Shown piece by piece: positions 42,401 through 54,400 of a stretch of 64,000 bases of DNA. The notes below the pieces were generated by a model, which was not told the DNA's origin, searched no databases, and was given only the letters and a program-made list of their open reading frames with translations. The translations under genes were made by a program, and so were the position numbers. Source of the stretch: Patiria miniata (taxonomy: Eukaryota; Echinodermata; Asteroidea; Valvatida; Asterinidae); NCBI RefSeq assembly GCF_015706575.1, contig NW_024037059.1, forward strand, positions 30,638,129 to 30,702,128, given 5' to 3'. Numbering within the stretch: the first letter of the stretch is position 1; every line of letters begins with the position of its first letter.

Positions 42401-45400
42401 TGTGACGTATGGGATACAAACTATATAATTTATGTTTTTAAAATGAACCTCAATTCAGACATTATTTGGCTATATTTAGATGCTCAGCTCATAAACTGCT
42501 TGTAGAAACTGGAAGGTACATCGCTTTAGAATTTAACCAACGTATTTGTCCACACTGTCTGAAGATGTGGAAACGGAGATGCATTTTTTTATGTTCCTGT
42601 CCAATGTACAATTCTTCGAGAGAAAAAACATGTATGATACTGTATGTAAAAGTAATGCAGAGTTCAGTACTTTATCTGAAAAAGACAACTTTATCTTTCT
42701 CGTGTCATCTAAGGAAAAAAATATTATGCATTGTTTAGCCCAGTACATTATTCTGTCTGCTAAGTTAAAAGAAATTTATCCTATTAGTTTAAAATGAATA
42801 TGCTCTTAGCTAACTCCTATGTCATGATTTAAACTTAATTGTATTATTGAAACCTTTTGAGGTAACCCTCTCCAGGGTAATGGGGTATGTTCCTTAAAGC
42901 AATCTATTTCGTGTTCCACTCGCACTTGTGAGGTAACTAATAATATCTTTCCTCACATCATTGTGTATTTCATTATATGTTGATGTCATCAGAAGTTTAA
43001 GCCTTTAATTTCCAATTTGCTTCAGTGTCTGGTGCTGGTGTTGCCGTGCTGTTGGTGTTCTTCATATGCTGCTGTTGTATCCTGAAAGCCAGACGGAAGG
43101 ACGGCGATGAAACATACCATGAGGAGAAAGAACGCCTCGTCAGACCACATGATGGTATGTTGCTGACAATTCCCTTTAAATTTTAAGGTTGAACAAAGAA
43201 GTTGAGAGAAGCTGGATTTGAAGCCGGGATCTCCGGAACACCGTAATGGTACTCCACCAACTTAGCAAACGAGCTCTATGTCGTGCAACGAGACTTTGGG
43301 TGTTAACCCTTGTTACACGGCAGTTACAGGTTTATGGCTTCTGACTAGCACCCCTTGAACAAAGACATTGACTAAATAGGGAACTGCCAAAATAGGGCTG
43401 GATAGCTCAGTTGGTAGAGCACTGGAACAGCAATCCAGAGGTACATGTAGCAAGTTCAAACCCCGCTCCAGTCAATTTCTTTTTTTCAAACTTATGATTT
43501 GAATACACAGTCAGTTTTTCCTTGTTTATATGATTACTGTGCACGTGGAAGTTTAACCCTATAAGCCACTGATCAAGATTCTCATCAAGATTCTTTTTCT
43601 TGTGGTTATAATAATTTCCATTATTATAACCACATTTATTTGACATTTGGGGGGATTTCTGGTAACTTTGGGCAGAGCTTCATGAGGGAATCTACAGACA
43701 CTTGTCCAGGCAATCTCCAAGAAGAAAACAACAGGCAAATTTTAAATTTTGTGCAAGTTTCTGATGAATAACCGTAAACTGACGAAAAAATGTTCTGCAT
43801 TTTTCCGGGGGATTTTATTTGTATTTGGTTACCTCGAAATTTCCAGGGAAATTTGCCTCTCGCAACTTTACATTTAATGGTTTTTTTTAAATTTAAATCA
43901 TGAAAGTTTGTATTTACCGTTTTCAGAGGTCCATATTGTGCATCCGATACGTGAAGTTCCCGCAGAAGCCCAGTGTCTTGCCTCCCCTCCTGTCGAACCA
44001 ACCGAAAGCCCTCCACCGATCCATTCTTCAGTTCCAGAGGTAATTTTGTTTTAAATAATGCCAATGGCCCTTGGAAAGAGAAGTGTTGAATTATTTATTT
44101 TATGAGGAAATAAAAAATAAATATGCAAACAATTCTATTTTTGCAATTTAGTACATACAAGTATTTGGTTGGTTAAGAGGACAATGTATTTTTAAAGGTT
44201 GAACCCCACTACTTTCATATTTGTCAATGAACTCTTGCAACCACATTGCAGTTCAGTTTACGAATTTGTTACCAAACAGTCAAAAGGTTTTGATGGGAAT
44301 TTAAAACCTTAACCTAAATTCTTTAACGACAGAAAAAAGGGAAAAAGACGGTATTGTGCAAAGGCTATCAAGTCTCATTCCTATAATGTAATTTGCCGAA
44401 CAAAATTAGAAGCCATTTTTTTTGCGGTGGTGCCACGTCCTTGTGCATGCCACTTCTCGCTGGGATTATTTTAACATTGACAGGACCCAGGCACGGGATT
44501 GTTTTTTACGAACCTCGATGCCAGACGGGTTCAGGCCGTCATCTGCAGGTAGCACACCCTGATTTTTCCGGCCTCGCTTGCTACGAGCGGGTCGCAGATA
44601 GGTATTTCTGGCCTCGCTTCTTGCGTGTTTATCCATCATCTGTTCCGATTACTGCAAAACCTTTGCGTGTACACGTAATTCGACGTGAACTGGTAAAAGA
44701 CAACGCGCATTTTGGCAGCCCTACATGTATTAGTCGAGGGAGCACGTGCGTATAACTGAGCGCAACAAGCGCGAGCCTGGTGCCACCGCAGAAAATTGCT
44801 GTCGTCGCATCAGTCTATAAGAATTCCCAGAAATCCAATAAACAGGCATGCAACTCGGAAGAAACAAACGAGGAAACTCCACTCTTAACAAGACTTTGTA
44901 CAGTGTTTTTAAACTTTTAATGGCATGGGTGTGAAGTGAAAAACGAGGAAATTAGCTGATGCCTGAATAAAATTACAAAATGTAAAAGCAACATACAAAT
45001 GATCAACAAGGTGAAATTCTCACATTTTGTTTGTAGGAAATCTCACAGGTTGATTCCTGGAAGGGTCTTATGGTACCAGCTCTAGGCGACAAGGTTGCTT
45101 CTGCCGATAGTTTGAGTGACGATGCTGCGTTTCGGCAGCTAGCAGCTGAAGCTGGATCTCCAGATAAAGGTAATTCCATGGTTTGATTTATTTGTGGAAC
45201 AAGAAAAATGTAGTGTGTTTGTATCCCTGTGCCACTCAGTATTACTATTCTGTGTTCCGCTCACACTCACGGGCAAACTTAGCATGCACACAAATATTTA
45301 CATACATCCATAACAGAGGTTATTTATTATTGCCAGAAGACATCTGCGTCAGTATAAAGTTTATATCTCTATAACATGTTAGTAAAAAAGGGCAAGTACA

Positions 45401-48400
45401 TGTATTTCCAACATAAAAATAACAAAAAAGTTAAGTTTACAAATTCCTCAGTTGGCAATATTTTTTAACTTGGTATGAAAAGTTGATGTTTTCTTGATTA
45501 GTTGTTGCATTCACAATGTACCAACTTTATGATATTGATGAATTTTTGAGACAAATTACATTAGGTTTCTACTCATAACAGAATCCTGCAACCAGAAATT
45601 CCAAGCAGAATTGAGTGTGCATTTGCATGCATGCGTGACGTAAACAACGTCTTGTTTCTGTACGTAGGCCTACTGCAATTTTCTAAGCCATCAGCGTATA
45701 CAGTTTGCAATCCAGCCTGAAAGCGTTGTTGAATAAACAAAAAATGTTGACCGCGTGGCTTTGCAGCAAAAAAACTGGGCCCTGGAAGGCGAAAAATCAG
45801 TGTTCTACATCAATTGAGCATGGCCAAGATTCAACCAAACTGTACGATCAACTGGTGGTCAACATGTAGTGCCATCGATTCCATGTGTATGGTATGTTGC
45901 CCGACTAACAGTTTTCGGAACAGCTATTTATTTCCACCGATGCGCATGCGCCATAATTTAAGTCACGCCCTATTGCAATGAGAACTTTCCAAAGACATTC
46001 TTTGCGTGCGGTTCGTTGGCCGAGTCAGGTTCGTGAATGGGAACTGTGTGGTACGCAGTACATAGGCTGTACGTCTATCGTGAACTACTCTGCTAAGAAT
46101 CTCTTGCACCAAGATAAACCCAACCATTGCACAAGATAATAAATATCCATCTTCACCGACACTCTGGATCAGTGCATCAACCAGACATTCAAAGAAATTG
46201 TACATTCGCAAGCCTCTTAAAGAAATAAGAAGCAAGAGCATCTCGGGTCTGTTCGGCACTTGCATCATCATCTTGGGTCGGATGAATAGGTGGGTGGCTC
46301 GGCTGTGGTTCCTCAATATCCTGACTTAACGGTTCTCCGTGTCGTTCACATATGTTGTGCAGGATACAGCACGTTGTGATGATGTCAGGAATAAATGCAA
46401 TTTTGTGCTCGTTCCGTTTCTGTAGGATCTGCCATCGTCCTTTGAGACGTTGGAATGCGGCCTCTGCTACCTTAAGGACACCACCCAGCTGCAAAAGATA
46501 CAAGAATATGAACAACTTACATATAGACAGGAAATATTGAGTCATATCAGTGTCTTGCTAAGAATAAAACAGGGCTGGTACCATATGCCCTATAAAATTG
46601 TTAAAAGAAATAACCATTGACGGTGGGTGGTTTTACAAAAGTGTGTATGTGTTCTACATAACCTCCGAGGACAGACACACAAAGGGAGAACAACAGATCC
46701 TTTCAGTCGTCGGGAGTTAGGTCTTTTGTTCAAAACGGTCCTCTGTAGTAGGTTCGTGTGCTTGGTCTATGGGAGAGTGTTATGTTATTGGGACAAAGGG
46801 AAACACAAAGCATTGTCCTCAGGAGTATAGTAAAACAAGAGTGTGTGCCCACGGGCATGTGTTTAAAATGGAATCCAGTTACGGGACCCAAAAACTTGTG
46901 CGTCTGTTTCTGTTTTCTCAAAACGTAAAGTAGCCACTGAACTAAACTTTTGTAGCTTCAAACGAAAACGAAAAACAATTTCAGCAAAGTTAAAGGTACA
47001 GTCCATCATTTGCAGCAATCCAAAAAGGAACTGACATAATTATTGTTGAAAAGCATACTTGGTTTAAAGATAGTAATGGGACTAAACTCCCTGTGAAATT
47101 ATTCTTTGTGGCATGCTGTCATTTTGAAGAAATCAATGAAAGAAGGCCTTTTGGAAATTTCCATAAGTAGTTCGTTTTTTTTATTCAGCGAAGCACGCGC
47201 AAGCATTGACACAATGCACACGTGCGCGCGGTTGCTATAATTTGTGGGTTCAGTGCGCGACAACAATCGACTCAGTGAGAATGTGTCTCGGACGCTGAAT
47301 TTTTCAGGCCCAATTCAAAACATTTCTCAGCAACTTTTGATTTGAAATCGAGATCCTAGAATATTGTTTTCTCGGAATATACAGCATTCAATGAGCCGAA
47401 AGTTCATCAGATTAGTTGTTCAGCACCCTTCTTTCGATTTTGAGCACTTTTGCTGCTTCAAACAAACATAATGCACAAGTTACAAATGATGGACGATACC
47501 TTTATAAGAAAATCATCTTGGATGGTCTAATGATTTGACACACAAGAACCCAAATGCAAGGTGATGCACAATTTTATTTTTCCAACTTTGCAATGACCCA
47601 TTCTCCAGAAAGCCATTACGGACAAAGCTAAGATTTTAAATCACAATAAATTTTACCTTTTCATTGAAAAGCTGTTGAAAATCATTAAGAGTGCCATCCT
47701 GCCCTGGAAACGGTTTCATGACATTCCTCAGCAGCGGGTATCCTGATCCTCCGAGTAATAGAGCAGGGATACTCTCTCCTTCAATTTCTATTGAACTGTC
47801 TGGGAATAGGGCCCCATCACGTATTGGTTGATACAAGGGAGATTGTCGTAGGATCTGTTCTTCAGATGTTGAGCCTTGCCAGCCTGCACTGACATCGGAG
47901 AACTGTCCCTTGTGATCTACTATTCCCTAAAAAGAAAACAAAAAATACTGCAAGTAAAACTTGCGTGATCCCATGGCATCCTGGCAGTTTACATACATGT
48001 ACATGTACAGGCAGTTAGTAAGGACACATTTTCAGTGACGGCCTTGATTGTCCACCTGGCAGGTACCAGTTCTCAGCTGAATGGGGAGTTTGGGTTGAAT
48101 GGAGAGTTTGGGTGAGACACCGGACTAACATATGTTAGTCATTATTAATGCTGAGCTGAGCTTTCCAGAGTCCTCGTAAATATCCATATTGGAAAGGATT
48201 TTTTTACGTCGGCCTTCACTCCACAGACCACCTTTCCAGCTTATTTGTCTTCATTACAGCTTCAAGTATGATAAGAGGTAACATGTGAAAGAGGAAACAT
48301 CAAATACTTGGGAAACCTTAGACCCACCTTACCTGAAGAATAATGGTTGGGTTACCCTCAGCATTGATGTAGTCCTGAGAATTGTTGGAATCTGGGCGTT

Positions 48401-51400
48401 TGATTGGAATGTGGCAAGTGGCGATGCACCCAGCGACTTGTGGGAAGCCATGCTCGTTCATGAACCCATCTACAATGGCCTGCAAACAGACATATCATCA
48501 TTTTTATTATTTAATTTTTTTTCTTCCTCAAAACGGGGGGATCAGGTTGGCATAGCGGTACTTTCCTCACCTTCCATCGCCGTGACCTGGGTTCGAATCC
48601 CGCCGGGGCCAATATGTGCATTGGGTTTTCAGTCCCTACCTGATTCCGTGGGTTTTCCCTAGAATATCATTCTGGGGTTTTCCTCCCACCACTAAAACTG
48701 TAATTTCCTTCCACATCTTCTACCAAAGGACCCCACTGGAAATAAGTGGAGAGACTTTCGTGGGCTATCCCGGCCAATTGCCAGATAATTACAAAAGCAC
48801 CCATGCCACTGTAGCTTGCAAGCTAAACTTGTAGAGAGAAGACAATGAAGAAACGTACAGTCAAAGAGATGGGAGGAAAACCTCAAGACAAATATTCTGG
48901 GGGAACCCGCGGAGGCTGAGGCCAAAGACTCAATCCACAGGTGGGCCTTGGCAGGATTCAAAATTAAGGCCACAGAGGTGAAAGGCGAGGAAAGGACCAC
49001 TTCACCAACCTGATTCCCTGACTCTCGTATCATGATAAAAGAAGGATATATTTCAATAAAAATTGATTCAAAAATTATTTTAACTCGACCATGCACCACC
49101 AACTGTCAATCCATTGAAAAATCTGACAAATTTTCATTATAAAGTAAGATTAAAAAAATACTGCAAGTGAAACTTGCGTGATCCCCTGGCATGCTGGCAG
49201 TTTTTATAGTCAGTTAGTATGGAACAATTTTGTTGAACAATTTTACTTTCCGTTTTTTGAAACACCTCTCTAGCTACATGTATATAATGGAGTGTCCAGC
49301 TCACGAGTAAAACGTAAACAACTCATTTTTTGGAGATTGGCGCACGAGTCGCACGTACTGCGCGATGACACGTAGATGCAGCTGTGGCGAGTGCGTTGTG
49401 AATTTAGGACTATGAAATACTGACTCACTGGTAGTATTGCCCATGCCTACGTGAGGATTATAACTTCAACCAATAAAACGGTAAAAGGCACTAGATTTCA
49501 CAGGAGTCCAAATTTCATGAGACGCTGGAAAAGTGTTTAAGACCAGCCAGCCATGTCTTTATCATCCATTTAAGACCGGCCATGTGACAGGCTCTCGACC
49601 AATGGGAGTGGGTAAACTGTCTTAGGTATTTATGAAGACAAAATATCAATATAATGTACACAACAGGGTTTGCAGACTTGATTGCATTTCATTACCTGAA
49701 GTTTGTCCTTGGCCGGTAAAACCATGAATTCTTGTTGCATGGAGGAGGCGAACGCCTTGCAGGTTTGCTGTATGATGGTACAAACTGTAGAAACCCCAAC
49801 GCCAAACAGATCACCGATGACACGGTATCCACAATTGGTGGCAAGTCTCCATATCGTGATGGCCATGCGTTGCTCCACGGGGAGCGCTCGACGCATGTTA
49901 GTGTTGTGGTATGTGATCTTATCTCGTACCTTCTCACAGATGTACATGAAGGTTGATTTGGTCATTCTGTTCCAAAGGATATATAAGGAAATATATTCAA
50001 ATTTGAGTAATGTATTTGTGGGAAGTATATATGGTAAATATCCGGTCTCAAAGTATTGGCTGATTTGACTACCACATCAAAAATGGCCAAAATCATACAT
50101 TGCAGTCAAAACTGTTTAAAATGCTTTGGGGCATGAGTTCGCTAATTTTAAATAACTCGAGTCCCTTTTGCTGTGACTCGGACTCGGACTCGAGTCACGA
50201 TGACGAATGACTCGGACTCAACCTGAGTGACTCAGTTCTGGAGTAATCTGGCACCGAACACTATCAAGTTGCATTTACGCAATGTCAAGAATGACCGCTG
50301 GGCTCATATTTTGATATTTCCAAATCAATATATCGGAAACAAGCCAGCTCCATGCGATGTGTATGTACAGTGCTTAGGTGCATTGTCTCTAAACGTTGCA
50401 GGTTTAAGTACATTATTGAGGATAATACTCACGTACCTGAAGTTTTCTATCCAGTCTTGGTCGGTCCAGTGTTCCTTGACGACGACATCCCACCACATAC
50501 TACTTCTTTCCCTTGTCCATAGACGTCTTTCAACTGATGGTTCATTATTAGTAGTTAATGACATCCCTGTGTTCAAAGAAAAATACATGATCTTACAAAA
50601 CGTTTGGTGTTAAGGAAATGCCGGTGGAATGCAGTGATGGTTACAAACGGCAGTTTCATTTCAACGGTGCTTTTATTTACACATGGGTGGAAACAATGTT
50701 GTATTTTAATTTATGCAAATTAGTGAACATTTTGGCAACCTCCTGTATAATGTCAAAACCACAGATGGGCTAATTGGCTAAATGCAGATTATATAATACA
50801 AATTCACCAATCAAGTTGTTTATCAATTTTTTTTTTTTTTTATCAATTGCCCACACAAATTTAAAATTGCGACCTTTGCGAACGCTTAACCAACACTAGG
50901 TCGACTATACTTGGCTGTCCACTTTCCATGTAAATTTCAAGAAGATATATTGGCCAAAAAGTCCCCAACTTTGCTCTGAACATTAATTTGAAAATATCCA
51001 GAAATAACCAACACAGCGTTAGAATTTCCAGGGGAAAGAATGAAGTATCCAGACGCCACTTCAGCGGTTGTGTACAAAGTCTACGGAGAGTCAAGAAAAT
51101 TTTCCAAGTATTTCCCAACAACATTGGAAATGTTTCTCAGTCCCAGATTCATGTCTTTGCAACATTTTTGCTAGCTTGAGAAACCCCAGCACCAATGCTA
51201 ATCGGGAATTTGACATTTAACGCTGGAGACAAAACTACAGTGTACATAGCGGATCATTCATGAAGCAAAGGATTGACTTGAAACAGAACAAAACTGACTA
51301 AAACATGTAAAATATGAAGAAAAAAAATTATGAGGATTTTGGCGGCTATGATGAGGCCAAATTTCAAGGCCTCTGCCATTTTCGATCCGCTGTTATGGTA

Positions 51401-54400
51401 CAAGGTAGCCCCATAAATGTGGCCAATTTACTGGACTACCTCCATAAATAAAGGCCACACTTGGAACATGCACCCAGAAATGTAGAATTTTTCAAAATTT
51501 GATTTTCACATTTTGACTATATTTGTAGTTTATTTACGCTTTAGAAGCATACTCACACTCTTTATAGCGATAGAAAAGTAGTCCTGCATTTTTCAGACAT
51601 CTATTTTTCGTGTAATTTCGTGTTGGAATTTAGATACGCAAACGTGTGCAAACGAGTCTTGAAATTACACGAAAAATAGACGTCTGAAAAATGCAGGACT
51701 AATTTTCTATGGCTAAAATTATCAAGAGGGTGAGTGTGCTTCTAAAGTGTAAAGAAACTACGGAAAGAATGTTGCAACCTGACGCCACTTCAGCGGTTGT
51801 GTACAAAGTCTATGGAGAGTCAAGAAAATTTTTGAATTGAAAATGTTCTCAGTCCCAGATTCATGTCTTATCATTTTTGCAACAACTGACCTTCACTGAA
51901 GAAAAAAAGCAGCATCAGGCTGCAACATTCTTCCTAAACTACAAACAAAGTCTAAATATAAAATCAAAACTTGACAAAGTTCTACATTTTGTTCCGAGTG
52001 TGGCCTTTATTTACGGAGGTAGTCCAGTAAATTGGCCACGTTTATGTGGCTAACCTGGCTTATGATTTGCGTGACATCAACTAAAAAAGGGCAGAAGGGG
52101 TGTATTTTCTGTCAAAATGCCATTGAGAACCTTGAAAAAGGGAAAAGGATGATTGCTTGAGGTTCCAGACGTCTTTTCCTACTTCATTTTAAAACGAAAG
52201 ATAGACATGATGGAATCTTATTATTATTAGAGGGGTCATATAAACTTCACTACGGGAAAATGTCCATACTCGGACGTCAATTTATCTGCTGCCAAACATA
52301 TTAATTAATAATTGTCACCTCACCTTGTCATTTGAACCAAGAGAAATCCAGGAAGCTGTGTTAAGGTGAAAAAAAATTACTCAAAATGTGTTTTTAGAGC
52401 ACATTTTGGATGCAGACGTCGTGCAAAACTAACTTGAAGCAGCTGGTCAAAACTGATTGTAGTGGCTGAAAGACAGCGGTACGTTATACACGTGACATCA
52501 ACAACCATGACGTCGCATGAGCCTGCCAATGATAGTGCAATACGTCATTATGAATATTTATTTTCTCTTGAATATTTAGTTTATTTCAATGGATACTTCA
52601 AATACGTCCAAAGATTGATTATTGCAACAGCGATCGTGCGCGGCCTAGCGGTTAAGAGTCTCGTGTGTCAAGCAAGTGTCAGAGGTTCGAATCCCGATGA
52701 AGTAACTGACTGATTAATAAATAGAAATTAAGGAAAGGAGAGGGTGAGAGTAGAGGAGGGAAAGTGGAGGAATAACCATAAAAGATGTAACTTTTGGCGC
52801 TAGAAAATTAATTGAAAAAAGTGACGTCCGAGTACGGAATTTTTTCCTTCACTACTGCTACTGGCTGTACTGATCCTTTTTTCACGTACATGATGTACGG
52901 CTAGCTATGCATAATGCATCATGACTTCACACAGGCTATGCACGTATATAGTGACTTACCATTCGTCAGCGTGTACGGGATGAACATTGTTCGCATTTTG
53001 CTCGATAATGAAAGACGTCTTCTGCACTGTTGCCTTTCATAGCGTCGTTTTCTCGCATTTTGCTCGTCAAGACTAGCATCTATACTTGTGTTGCTCGACT
53101 GGTCTTCAATTTCGAGCATCTGAGGAACAATGGAAAGGAAAAGCTTTCGGATTGTTTCACGATCGTGTGTTTCCTGCGACTCGAAAGGTGCCGCCATTGC
53201 AACGCAGTAGACTTGTTCCCAGTCCTAAGGTGACTAGAGGAAAATAACAAAAAAATCTACCACGTCTTTGAAAATTCTGCTACATTCGACAAAAATCTGC
53301 CACTTCGAAATAAAGGACACCTCCCTTTTTTCCGTTAAAAAAAAAAAAGACTTTTGAATGATGATTGTAAAATTTTCAAAAATGAATTTTGCAGCTCTAC
53401 AGTCTTTTTATTGAGGTTAACCCTAGGTTTTTGTAATTTTGATTAGTAGGCCTACTTAGGAAGAAAATGAGACTTTCTTACCTGGTTTAGCACTTACAGA
53501 CGTGCGAGTCGCAGCAGTTCAGGCGCTGTCATTTTACCCCATAATGAGCATTAATAGGACCGTCTGCGTGAAAATTTGTTTTCCGAAAATTACCAATGCA
53601 TCTTCACTGTCAGATTTTCCGCCGTCACTGCAAAATCTACTTATAGTCAGAAAGAAAGCGTCGTCTGAACTATCAATTTTGACGTAAGGAGCCTGTGTGT
53701 CGATACACATGCTAAACACGTCAGGAAACAATGTTGCAACTATAGCTGACGCCACTTCCGCGCTTGTGAACGTCTATGGAGAGTCATTTCAAGTATTTCG
53801 TATAAACAATTTCGGAAACATTTATCAGTCCCAGATTTCATGTCTTATCATCATTTTTGCAACAAATGGCCTTCATTTAGATGATAAAGAAAAAAGTGGC
53901 GTCAGGTTGCAGCATTCTTTCCAATACTTCTGTTGACGCAATGGTTTAAGTCGAAGAATACACTCGCAAGTGTGGATTCTTAATTTACGAATTCACTCGG
54001 CGCTTATCGCCTCGTGAATTCTTAAATTACGAATACACTTTCTCGTGTATTCTACGCACAGAAGGGTTGAAATCTACGGAATCAATGAGTATCCACACAA
54101 AGCCGAAATGGGTTAAAACTAGTTCACGCCGGAGGCCGTGATAACACGCACTGGCTGTTTTATACACAGGCACGGCTGACGGGTTAAGACATCAAAATTG
54201 CCTGACTCGCCTCCTAGCGAAGTCTAAAAACGCTACTGAATCCCTTGTGCCTTTTGTACACAATCATGACCGTTGTGCGGGCCGTTGTGCACCGCCTATG
54301 TACGCTCCAGTGCACACCCACTGAAAAGTATGAGATTTCGGCAAGAAATATAGTACAAATACTGTTGAAATCAGTCTTGCGAATCAGTATTTGTGCCGTT

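Noticed and set aside
44393-44755. 120-codon open frame in the intron after exon 31
   Set aside because: No recognisable domain, no splice logic, and codon use unlike the neighbouring exons.
52635-52712. Possible tRNA gene
   Set aside because: Internal promoter boxes fit, but the acceptor stem does not pair and there is no proper anticodon arm.
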